Assembly: GCF_003173735.1 (NCBI RefSeq)
Contig: NZ_CP029551.1
Location: forward strand, 4,975,001 to 5,039,000
Direction: 5' to 3'
Origin: Methylobacterium radiodurans
Lineage (GTDB): Bacteria; Pseudomonadota; Alphaproteobacteria; Rhizobiales; Beijerinckiaceae
DNA length: 64,000 bases
Shown here: positions 57,170-64,000 of the stretch, one piece after another
Layout: each line of letters begins with the position of its first letter
Position numbering within the stretch: position 1 is the stretch's first letter
Made by a program: the position numbers and the translations under genes
The notes under the pieces: generated by a model
The model's input: only the letters and a program-made list of their open reading frames with translations
Database searches by the model: none
What the model was told of the DNA's origin: nothing

Positions 57170-57290
57170 ATCTAGAGCCGTATCCGACCTGATTGCATCA
57201 GGCCGGCGTCTCTCGGTTCTTGTTTTGCCGCGCATTCTCGCGACGAACCGGTTTCCACTTCGTCGGAATGCGCACTAACGGAGGAAATAC
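57170..57290. repeat. Degenerate interspersed intergenic element
   Basis: Reads like a dispersed Rhizobiales element: a CTAGAG end, the inverted repeat CCTGATTGCATCAGG, then TTCTTGTTTTGCCGCGCATTC and ACCGGTTTCCACTTCG. It fills the 125-base gap between the SDR and cupin genes. I recognise the layout from memory; its copy number needs a genome search. Confidence 0.55.
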
Positions 57291-57292
57291 GC

Positions 57293-57724
57293 ATGTCCGA
57301 TCACGTAAAACCCATCGTCACCCGTGCCGGCCAGGAGGACACCCGGACGGGCCAGTCCGGCGGCGCCGTGCGCGTCTCCGGCGTCAGCCCGCAGCACACG
57401 CCCGCCACGCGCATCTGGTACGGCAAGGTCAGCAACGAGCCGGGCTACCGCTCGCTGCCGCACCATCACGGCGAGGCCGAGACCGGCGGCTACGTGCTGA
57501 AAGGCCAGGCGCGGATCTATTTCGGCGCGGACTACGCCGAGTACATCGACATGAGCGAGGGGGACTTCGTGTTCGTGCCACCCTTCATGCCCCACGTGGA
57601 GGCGAACATGAGCCGAGACGTCGAACTCGTCTGGCTGACGGCGCGCACGCCGGAGAACATCGTGGTCAACCTCGACGACGTGACGGATGCGAGCCTGCCC
57701 GGCTACGTCCGGCCCGGAGCCTGA
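57293..57724 (+). CDS. Cupin protein
   Basis: A 143-residue single cupin. Motif 1 SLPHHHGEAETGGYVLKGQARIYFG has the His, His, Glu ligands; motif 2 MSEGDFVFVPPFMPHVEAN has the last His. It resembles the His-rich cupin at 30,207 without its tail. It lies after the repeat element and four bases before the last SDR. A metal-dependent isomerase, lyase or dioxygenase role in the same pathway is possible. Confidence 0.88.
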   Translation: MSDHVKPIVTRAGQEDTRTGQSGGAVRVSGVSPQHTPATRIWYGKVSNEPGYRSLPHHHGEAETGGYVLKGQARIYFGADYAEYIDMSEGDFVFVPPFMPHVEANMSRDVELVWLTARTPENIVVNLDDVTDASLPGYVRPGA

Positions 57725-57727
57725 GCT

Positions 57728-58480
57728 GTGGACAACGTTCGCCACGCGGTCGTCACCGGTGGCGCCCGCGGCATCGGCCGCGCCATCGCCGAGCGCCTCG
57801 TCCGCGACGGGGCAACCGTGACGATCCTCGGCCGCAATGCCGAGGCGCTGGGGCGGGCCGTCACCGAAGGTGCCGCGCATCATGCGCTCGCCCTCGACGT
57901 GACGGACGGGCTGGCGGTCGCCCGCGCCTTCGCGGAGATCGCCGCGCGCACGCCCATCGACATCCTCGTGGCCAATGCCGGGGCGGCGGAGTCTGCTCCC
58001 TTCGGCCGCAGCGAGCCGGCTCTGTTCCAGCGGATGCTCGACGTGAACCTGTTCGGCACCGTCCACGCCGCGCGAGCCGTGCTGCCGGGCATGTCGGCGC
58101 GGGGGTTCGGCCGGATCGTCGCGGTCGCCTCGACCGCCGGGCAGAAGGGCTACCCCTACGTCTCGGCCTATTGCGCGGCCAAGCACGCGGTGGTCGGCCT
58201 CGTCCGCTCGCTCGCCCAGGAGACCGCCCGCAGCGGCGTCACCGTCAACGCGGTCTGCCCCGGCTTCACCGACACCGACATCGTCGGCGACAGCCTGGAG
58301 CGGATCGTGGCAACGACCGGCCGGGACCGCGACGCGGCCCTGGCCTCGCTCGTGCGCCACAACCCGCAAGGGCGCCTCGTCCGCCCCGAGGAAGTCGCCG
58401 ACGCGGTCGCGTGGCTGTGCGGCGCGGCATCGAGCGCCATCACGGGACAGACGATCGCGGTGGCCGGTGGCGAGGTCTGA
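57728..58480 (+). CDS. Short-chain dehydrogenase/reductase, second of the operon
   Basis: A 250-residue SDR starting with GTG. The cofactor motif is VTGGARGIGRAIAERLV, the Ser is in VASTAGQKGYPY, the Tyr/Lys pair in YCAAKHAVVGLVRSLAQE, and the end reads AITGQTIAVAGGEV. It resembles 3-hydroxybutyrate and cyclic hydroxyacyl-CoA dehydrogenases. It is the last gene of the aromatic block before the island end. Confidence 0.9.
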   Translation: MDNVRHAVVTGGARGIGRAIAERLVRDGATVTILGRNAEALGRAVTEGAAHHALALDVTDGLAVARAFAEIAARTPIDILVANAGAAESAPFGRSEPALFQRMLDVNLFGTVHAARAVLPGMSARGFGRIVAVASTAGQKGYPYVSAYCAAKHAVVGLVRSLAQETARSGVTVNAVCPGFTDTDIVGDSLERIVATTGRDRDAALASLVRHNPQGRLVRPEEVADAVAWLCGAASSAITGQTIAVAGGEV

Positions 58481-58915
58481 CCTGAGCTTCAAAATCTGAG
58501 GAACGGGTCGAGCACCACCATTCTGGGACGGACCCATCGGCCGGCGCTGCGATCTCACCGAGCATGACCCGCAAGGTCAGCTTTCCAGCCACAGTTCAAG
58601 GTCTCCAAATGGCGCGATCCGACCGCTGATGCAGTCCCGGCGCCTGGCTCGCGTCCGGGATCTCACGAGTTGGCGCCGGTGCGCGATCGGGCCGGGTCAG
58701 GCTGTGAGGCATCTAGGCCATGCCGTTGACCCAAGTCCACACGGATGGTCCACTGTGCAGGTCCGAACCCTGCCTGAGGCGGGCGATCGAGGGTCCAAGC
58801 CCTTGCCGTCGCACCCTGCTGCGTAGGGCTGAGAATCCTGGCGCCCCAGCCAAGCCTCAGCTAAGTCATTGATCTAATTTCGATCCATGCTCAGCTGCTC
58901 CCGCGGCTGCGCCGA
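58481..58915. other. Island right end, non-coding, 435 bases
   Basis: No convincing gene. It contains the second attachment repeat (58,833-58,853), then 62 bases to the start of the integrase. Upstream of the repeat I see no tRNA-like fold beyond the repeated 3' end. Confidence 0.6.
58833..58853 (+). repeat. Attachment-site repeat, distal copy
   Basis: Twenty-one bases identical to 20,481-20,501 (3' end of tRNA-Gln). The bases upstream do not continue the tRNA, so this is a fragment left by site-specific insertion. Confidence 0.85.
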
Positions 58916-61399
58916 TTGTACGCAGAGCTGTTGCACGCGCTTGTCCACAGGGGCAGGCCGTTGACGATTTGTTCTAACGTCTACCGTCGCGGAGCGGTAT
59001 ACTGGTGGCGTAGGCGATTCCGTTGCGATGAGCGGACACGACCGACTGGTGCCTCTGTTAAGGGGAGTTCCGCCACGGTCGCTCTGAGCCTGGGCACGAC
59101 CGACCCATCCAGTGCGCGCACGCTCGGCTGGGCGCTCAACGCGGAAAGCCTCCGCGTTCGGGACGATCCCGCCAGGCGCACCACCAGCCAGATCCACGAC
59201 CATCTCCGCGCCTATGTCGACCGGGAGCGAAGCGCGCACTTGACGCGCCTGCGGCGCGACCTCGATCCGCCGCGTGATCCGCTCGTCGGCGACTGGCCGG
59301 CGCTGATGGAGAGGCGTGCGCGAGAGTACCGCATCTTCGGGCGTCTGCAGGCGCTCGCCGGCGAAGACGGTTTCGATGCGGGGTACGACAGCGAACTCGA
59401 TGCGCGCCTGAAGCAGGAAGGCTTCAGCCTGACGGAACGCGGAGCGATCCGCCGCCGCATCGTGAACGGCTACCTGCGCGATCTCGGACGTCCTGACGAG
59501 ACCGGCCGGCTCACGCCACCTCGCGCCTATCTACAGGCAATGCTGATCAGCATGGGCGAGCCCGTGACCGAAACCGGACTGACAAAGTGCCTGCGCGGCC
59601 TCGCGGCCGTCTTGGGGTACGTCTCGCGCGAGTTCGCCACGACCTATGCCGAGGCTCGCCGCGATCCGCGGGAGGCCTGGGCCAACCTCTCGGCGACGCA
59701 TGCCAGGGGTGAGATGCCGTGTGGCACGCTGGGCTGGGCCACATCCGAGTTCGACGGGGCCGACAGCTTCGAGTGGGGCGACTTCGAGGTCCAGGCCCCG
59801 GCAACGCCGCCTCAGTCAGAGGGCAGCGATGCAGATCCGGCAAGTCCCAAATCCGCGCCCGTCGGCCAGCCGGCACCCGACCAAGACCCCATGGCCGACC
59901 GCAACCATCCACCCGTGGCATCAATTCCTGCGTCGTACCCTCTAAAAACGGATCCCGTCGCACAGGAAGAAGCGGCAAGACCATCGTCTGGAGCTTCTGA
60001 GCTTGATGGGGAGGATCGCGTTTCAGCCGCCACCGATTACAGCCCAGATGTCGATCAACCGGGTCTGGACGATGCGCGTGAGGGAAGCGAAGCCGATTCC
60101 GGTTCGGTCACGAACTCGCTGACTAAGGTGGTCGAACAGCTCATCACGCACAAGGGCACCACCTGGGATGCGAAAACCCAGCGTCAGCATCGGTCGGTCG
60201 CGGCGATGCTGGGCGATATCGCCGGCACCGACGACCTGCGGCGGATCACGCACGCGCATCTCGCTGCCTACGTCCAGAACCTTTCGAACCTGCCTAAATC
60301 CTACGGCAAGAGTTCACGCGATGCGGATCTGTCGATCGCAGATCTCGTCGAGCGTGGACGAACGATGAGGGCCGCGGGTCAGGCCGAGAAGGTTGGGCTC
60401 AGTCCCGCGACGGTCAACCGGCATATCACCCAGCTCTCGACGATCGCGAAGTACTGCCGCGCCAAGCAACGCCCGATCGGGCAGGTCGAGCTCCTGAGCG
60501 ACTTCCGGCTGATCGACCCGGAACGGGATGGAGAGAAGCGACCGGCCTTTGAGGTCGACGAGGTGGAGACGCTGTTCGCGCATCCCGTTTGGACCTCGAC
60601 GGCCTCGGAAGAGGATATGCTGCGGGTCGCACGGGGGCAGCAGATCTTCGCTGCCGTCTACTGGCTGCCGCTCCTGGGCTACTACACCTGCGCGCGCCTG
60701 TCCGAACTGGTCTACCTCGAGCTCGGCGACGTCGATGTGGAGCAGGCCACGCTCAAGATCCGGCCGACACCCAGACGGCGCCTCAAGAACGCGGTGTCGC
60801 GTCGGACGCTGCCGCTCCATCCAGAGCTGATCCGCCTCGGCTTCCTGGAATATGTGCGGGGCAGATCCGGTGCACGAAGCGATCTGATCTTCGCGGAGAT
60901 CGCGCAGTTTGGCGAGAACACGCCCTTGTCGAACCTGTTCGACAAGCGCTGGACGGTCGTTCTGGACGAAGCCGTTCCCTCGGCCCGTGAGGAGCACAAG
61001 ACATTCCATTCCTTCCGGCATTTCGGCAATACGGAGATGATCCGGAAGCTGGTGCTCGATCCGATCCGCGAGTCGATGATGGGCTATGAGGGCGCCACCG
61101 TGAACTCACGGAACTACAAGAAGACGCTCAAGCCCGAAGATCTGCGAACGGCCATTGCCGCCATTCCCGAAGTTACGCGGGATTTACGCGCATATGACTG
61201 GACGCTCATTGGGCCATCGCTGATGCTCGGCTCTTTGGGGGACCAAGTACCGGCAAAGGGACGTTGGTCGCGCCGCCGATGCCTCTCGTCATCGTCTCCT
61301 CACTCTGCGCGCAAGGACGCTGCGAAAGGAGCTGGACGTTCCTCCCCGCATACGAGAGCGTGTCCACGCCGAAACGAGAAGCCGCTTCACCTGCCTTGA
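58916..61399 (+). CDS. Large tyrosine recombinase / site-specific integrase
   Basis: An 827-residue integrase. Near residues 23-36 it has a DUF6538-like start (VYRRGAVYWWRRRF), then a helical region, a low-complexity acidic linker (about residues 290-400), a core-binding domain (VEQLITHKGTTWDAKTQRQHRSVAAML) and the catalytic domain. Catalytic residues: Arg in YTCARLSELVYLELGDVD, His and Arg in KTFHSFRHFGNTEM, and Tyr in VNSRNYKK. The usual LGH reads MGYEG, so that His is Tyr. The start is uncertain (TTG at 58916; later starts possible). About 75 residues follow the catalytic domain and look unstructured. It sits beside the tRNA-derived repeat. Confidence 0.85.
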   Translation: MYAELLHALVHRGRPLTICSNVYRRGAVYWWRRRFRCDERTRPTGASVKGSSATVALSLGTTDPSSARTLGWALNAESLRVRDDPARRTTSQIHDHLRAYVDRERSAHLTRLRRDLDPPRDPLVGDWPALMERRAREYRIFGRLQALAGEDGFDAGYDSELDARLKQEGFSLTERGAIRRRIVNGYLRDLGRPDETGRLTPPRAYLQAMLISMGEPVTETGLTKCLRGLAAVLGYVSREFATTYAEARRDPREAWANLSATHARGEMPCGTLGWATSEFDGADSFEWGDFEVQAPATPPQSEGSDADPASPKSAPVGQPAPDQDPMADRNHPPVASIPASYPLKTDPVAQEEAARPSSGASELDGEDRVSAATDYSPDVDQPGLDDAREGSEADSGSVTNSLTKVVEQLITHKGTTWDAKTQRQHRSVAAMLGDIAGTDDLRRITHAHLAAYVQNLSNLPKSYGKSSRDADLSIADLVERGRTMRAAGQAEKVGLSPATVNRHITQLSTIAKYCRAKQRPIGQVELLSDFRLIDPERDGEKRPAFEVDEVETLFAHPVWTSTASEEDMLRVARGQQIFAAVYWLPLLGYYTCARLSELVYLELGDVDVEQATLKIRPTPRRRLKNAVSRRTLPLHPELIRLGFLEYVRGRSGARSDLIFAEIAQFGENTPLSNLFDKRWTVVLDEAVPSAREEHKTFHSFRHFGNTEMIRKLVLDPIRESMMGYEGATVNSRNYKKTLKPEDLRTAIAAIPEVTRDLRAYDWTLIGPSLMLGSLGDQVPAKGRWSRRRCLSSSSPHSARKDAAKGAGRSSPHTRACPRRNEKPLHLP

Positions 61400-61729
61400 A
61401 GACCCATGCGCCACGTCAGCTTCGGTGATCAAGCTCGCTGAAGCCGACGTGCCGTTTTGCGCTCAGTATCGGCCATTCAGTAGCCTTCCGGCATCTCAGA
61501 AACGGACATCGGCGCAGATCGGATCATAGGTCTCAGACGCGCCAGGAGACGACTTTCGAACTTGCGCGGCTTACTGTCCGCTTATGATCTAGGAGCAGCC
61601 ACTTCCGGGCGACGGCATGCACGAGGAGGCTGAGTTACTAGCTGGACGCGGCGTGTGCACCAGCCTGAATGAGCGCGGCGCACGGTCGAGACCACGGCCG
61701 GCCGGTCCGGGGGCCTGCCTCAACCGGGA
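61400..61729. other. Intergenic region, 330 bases
   Basis: Convergent spacer between the integrase and the Rnk-like genes. I see no gene, strong hairpin or repeat in it. Confidence 0.5.
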
Positions 61730-62200
61730 CTACGGGCTCCGGAATCGGACGGCCTCGTGAAAGCGATCGCCCGTCACGGCGACCTCGTAGGGCTGGAACA
61801 GGACCCGCACAGCGGTCAGGCCCCGTAATCCACCCGATGCGGTGCGCCAGCGGATCGACTGCCCCTCAGACAAGCCGAGGAGCGCGGCCCCGACGGGCGA
61901 GAGGACGGAGACCGCCGGAACCTCCGCATCCTCCTCGCCGGGATAGACGAGCGTCACACACCCGACGTGGTCGGTGACGTCGTCCCGGTACGCGACCCGC
62001 GCGTGCATGGTCACGACCTTCGCCGGTACAGCCTCCGGAGGCACCACCGTGGCGCGGTCGAGTTCCTCCGCCAGCCAGGCGGCCACTTCCGCCCGCGGAT
62101 GCGGCGGCCGCGCGGCGACCACCACCGCGCGCAGCGAGCGCAGGTCCGTCATCGGGATGATCAGAGACGGTCGTTCCTCAAAGCTGGCGGGTACGGACAT
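61730..62200 (-). CDS. Rnk/GreA-C-terminal-like protein, paralogue 1
   Basis: About 156 residues. The C-terminal half matches the GreA/GreB C-terminal (Rnk) domain: RVAYRDDVTDHVGCVTLVYPGEEDAEVPAVSVLSPVGAALLGLSEGQSIRWRT. Rnk-type proteins bind RNA polymerase near the secondary channel, and E. coli Rnk affects nucleoside diphosphate kinase. No GreA coiled coil is present. The start at 62200 (MSVPASFEERPSL) aligns with its neighbour; 62248 is an alternative. It is the third gene of a minus-strand run with the Pro-rich protein and paralogue 2. Confidence 0.8.
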   Translation of the reverse strand: MSVPASFEERPSLIIPMTDLRSLRAVVVAARPPHPRAEVAAWLAEELDRATVVPPEAVPAKVVTMHARVAYRDDVTDHVGCVTLVYPGEEDAEVPAVSVLSPVGAALLGLSEGQSIRWRTASGGLRGLTAVRVLFQPYEVAVTGDRFHEAVRFRSP

Positions 62201-62253
62201 CGAGATCTCGTCAGGAGAGGACGGTTTGCGGGCACGGCGGCCTCGCATACGGT

Positions 62254-62676
62254 TCAGGCAAAGGCAGGCTCACGCACGTCCAGCACCGTCAGGCGCTTCG
62301 CCGCGCCGGTGCGCGTCACCCAGTCGATCGACTGTCCCGTGCCCAGGCCGAGCAGGGCCGCGCCGACCGGCGTCAGCACCGAGATCCTGCCCTCGCCGAT
62401 GTCGGCCTCGCCGGGATAGACGAGGGTCACCGCCTGGACCTTGCCCGTGGTGTCGTCCCGGAACTCGACCTCGCAGCCCATCCGGACGAACCCGACGGCG
62501 GCCTTTCCAGACCGCACGACCTGCGCCCGGTCGAGCTCGTCCGCCAGGTAGCCAGCCACCTCCGGCATGCGGTCCATGGCTGCCGTCGCCAGCCCAGCCA
62601 ACCGCTCATGGTCCTCCGCCGTCACCTTGATCTTCGGCAAGCTCCTGCCGCCGGCGGCCTTCCTCGTCATATCCAT
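62254..62676 (-). CDS. Rnk-like nucleoside diphosphate kinase regulator, paralogue 2
   Basis: A 140-residue protein with the typical Rnk layout: PKIKVTAEDHERLAGLATAAMDRMPEVAGYLADELDRAQVV, then GCEVEFRDDTTGKVQAVTLVYPGEADIGEGRISVLTPVGAALLGLGTGQSIDWVTRTG. The LVYPGEADI and VLTPVGAALLGL motifs are those of the GreA/Rnk C-terminal fold. It is clearly paralogous to the next gene downstream, with the same order of elements. Confidence 0.88.
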   Translation of the reverse strand: MDMTRKAAGGRSLPKIKVTAEDHERLAGLATAAMDRMPEVAGYLADELDRAQVVRSGKAAVGFVRMGCEVEFRDDTTGKVQAVTLVYPGEADIGEGRISVLTPVGAALLGLGTGQSIDWVTRTGAAKRLTVLDVREPAFA

Positions 62677-62691
62677 CTCGCAAATCCTAGC

Positions 62692-62844
62692 TCAGGCGGC
62701 GCGCGGGCCGGGGTCGTCGTCCTCGCCCGCCGGGACAGGCGGCTGGTTCAACTGCGGCCGCAGCAGGGGAACGACCGTTCGGTCGCGGGTATCGTCGGTG
62801 GTAGGTTCCGGAGCGGGGGACGGCTCAGGCATGTCGTCGGTCAT
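62692..62844 (-). CDS. Small acidic proline-rich protein
   Basis: A 50-residue frame (MTDDMPEPSPAPEPTTDDTRD...) with the strong RBS AGGAGG six bases before the ATG at 62844. It is rich in Pro, Asp and Glu and is probably disordered. It ends 15 bases before the Rnk-like gene on the same strand. The good RBS is the main support; the function is unknown. Confidence 0.5.
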   Translation of the reverse strand: MTDDMPEPSPAPEPTTDDTRDRTVVPLLRPQLNQPPVPAGEDDDPGPRAA

Positions 62845-63459
62845 GGGGGCCTCCTGCGCGAGTCGAGGCCGCGACGCCGGGGTCCTGGCGTCGCGGTCGC
62901 GCGAACGCGGACCCGGCGGCATCGGGTGCCACTGGCCTGCGCCTCATGGTCTGGAATGGGTACCGTCGAGCCTCTCGGCCGACCCTCGGGCGCTTCGCGG
63001 AAGCTGTCCCGGCTACCCCGAGCGGGACGGGCGGAGACGCACCGTCGGCTCGGGGCTACTTGCCCGCGATCAGGTTACCTGCCCGGAGCAGGCCACGGTT
63101 GAGGGTCGCGTCGAACGGCATGACCCCTTCAGGATTGGTCAAGCGGCAGCGCTTGTCAAACTCGCCCGCCAGTCCCGGACGGGGTGCCTCGGCCCGGCTT
63201 GACACCGCGCGGTGCGGTCCCGACGTTAGGGGTGTCATGTCGAACCGCCTCCAGAGCATCCGCCTCCTGGCGCGCTCGGGCAGCCTGCAAGCAGGCTCGT
63301 AGCCCTGGCGCTCCGCCGGCCCTTTCACGGGCTGCGGCCGAGGCCAGGGACGATCTCCAGCAACCCTTCCGCTCGCTCGCGCGGCGCCCTCCCGGACGCC
63401 GCCGGGGCCGTCCGTGCGCGCACCGGCCGCGCCGGCCGGTCATGCTGTGAGGTGCCAGG
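62845..63459. other. Divergent intergenic region, 615 bases
   Basis: Between the small Pro-rich gene (minus) and the third Rnk-like gene (plus). No reading frame here shows family features or a good start. It should carry both promoters; I see no clear -35/-10 pair, hairpin or repeat by eye. Confidence 0.5.
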
Positions 63460-63906
63460 ATGCACGCGGTCCATGAACTTCCGCCCATCACCGTCACGAC
63501 CCGCGACTTCGACCGGCTCGTGACCTTCGGCCTCGACGCCTACCTGCGCGGCGAGAGCCACGCCGACTTTCTGCTCTGGGAGCTGAAGCGCGCGACCCTG
63601 TGCCCGCCTCGCGCGCTGCCGGGCGAGGTGGTCTCGGTGAACTGCCGGGTGCTCTACCGGCTCGACGACGAGCCGGGCGTGCGGGGCCACCTCCTCGTGC
63701 ACCCCCACGACCTCACCAGCTTGCCCGACGAGCTCTCGGCCGCGTGCCCGCTCGGGACGGCGCTGCTCGGCCTGCGCGTGGGGGACCGCATGCCCTTCTG
63801 CGACAACCGCCTCGGCACCCAGCACGTGGTGACCGTGGAGGGCATCGGCTGGCGCTTCGTCGACGAGCCGGTCCCCGGCCGCACGCTCGCCCCGCGCAAG
63901 GCCTAG
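63460..63906 (+). CDS. Rnk/GreA-C-terminal-like protein, paralogue 3
   Basis: A 148-residue protein with the Rnk-type N-terminal helices (ITVTTRDFDRLVTFGLDAYLRGESHADFLLWELKRATLCPP) and a diverged GreA/Rnk C-terminal domain (VVSVNCRVLYRLDDEPGVRGHLLVHPHDLTSLPDELSAACPLGTALLGLRVGDRMPF). The YPGE motif of its paralogues is HPHD here. It is on the opposite strand from the other two and may have a different partner. The start ATG follows a weak GAGG. Confidence 0.78.
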   Translation: MHAVHELPPITVTTRDFDRLVTFGLDAYLRGESHADFLLWELKRATLCPPRALPGEVVSVNCRVLYRLDDEPGVRGHLLVHPHDLTSLPDELSAACPLGTALLGLRVGDRMPFCDNRLGTQHVVTVEGIGWRFVDEPVPGRTLAPRKA

Positions 63907-63939
63907 CCCCGGTCCCGCGGTCCCAGACAGGAGCCCGTC

Positions 63940-64000
63940 ATGACATATCCACACCCGGGGCAGCCCGCCCCGGGAGGGATCGTGCACGTCGTCGGCGCCG
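63940..64000 (+). CDS. Start of a truncated gene at the window end
   Basis: Twenty codons (MTYPHPGQPAPGGIVHVVGA) preceded by CAGGAG nine bases before the ATG, open to the window edge. The end GGIVHVVGA would suit the N-terminus of a CobA-type uroporphyrinogen-III methyltransferase (usually VHVVGAGPGD), but too little is visible to call it. It begins 33 bases after the third Rnk-like gene, so the two may be cotranscribed. Confidence 0.5.
   Translation, partial: MTYPHPGQPAPGGIVHVVGA

Larger units (their letters stand above)
58833..64000. mobile_element. Putative second element in tandem, right end outside window
   Basis: An intact-looking large tyrosine recombinase gene starts 62 bases after the tRNA-derived repeat and reads away from it, the usual arrangement at the integrase end of a tRNA-inserted element. 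Three Rnk-like genes follow. The distal end is not in the window. Confidence 0.5.

Noticed and set aside
58833..58853. A second tRNA gene at the island right end
   Set aside because: Only the T-arm-to-CCA end is present; acceptor 5' strand, D arm and anticodon arm are missing.

Overview
The window is about 70% GC with alphaproteobacterial gene content. A Fae (formaldehyde-activating enzyme) homologue, a BLUF photoreceptor, FliX next to FlgI, a one-cysteine DksA and a solo DnaE2 together suggest Methylobacterium or a close relative. I worked from the sequence and family knowledge only; no search was run.

Bases 1-20,500 look like core chromosome: metH (5' end outside the window), small envelope proteins, the Fae homologue, a cupin, dnaE2, dksA, an AlgI-type MBOAT acyltransferase with its partner, an EamA transporter, the flagellar genes fliX and flgI-rod-binding protein-flgN-like (flgI behind a good sigma-54 promoter), a truncated porin-like protein, BLUF, a CheY-like regulator, prfC, an SDR and tRNA-Gln(TTG).

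The last 20 bases of tRNA-Gln plus one more (20,481-20,501) recur exactly at 58,833-58,853. The roughly 38 kb between them behaves like a tRNA-inserted genomic island. A decayed integrase and an IS3 remnant lie just inside the tRNA end. The cargo falls into three catabolic blocks. (a) 22.4-31.8 kb is an organosulfonate block with an Ssu-type ABC transporter, three substrate-binding proteins, SfnB/DszC-like and SsuD-like monooxygenases, a His-rich cupin and a broken second monooxygenase. (b) 32.0-40.2 kb is a DctB/DctD-type two-component pair downstream of a KgtP-like transporter, a TPP enzyme of the PGEENLD subgroup and a succinate-semialdehyde dehydrogenase, preceded by a sigma-54 promoter. 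This reads as 2-oxoacid uptake and conversion to succinate. (c) 41-58.5 kb is an aromatic block centred on a 2-aminobenzoate-CoA ligase and a fused 2-aminobenzoyl-CoA monooxygenase/reductase. Around them are a thioesterase, a RidA-like protein, an arylformamidase-like hydrolase, a flavin monooxygenase, a cupin, a SphA/MetA-type outer-membrane protein, AraC and MarR regulators, and an operon of metallo-beta-lactamase, FAH, SDR, cupin and SDR proteins. Block (c) has three distinct operator types visible in the DNA.

From 58,853 to the end, a large tyrosine recombinase sits immediately beside the second tRNA-derived repeat, followed by three Rnk/GreA-like paralogues. This looks like the start of a second element inserted in tandem at the same site.
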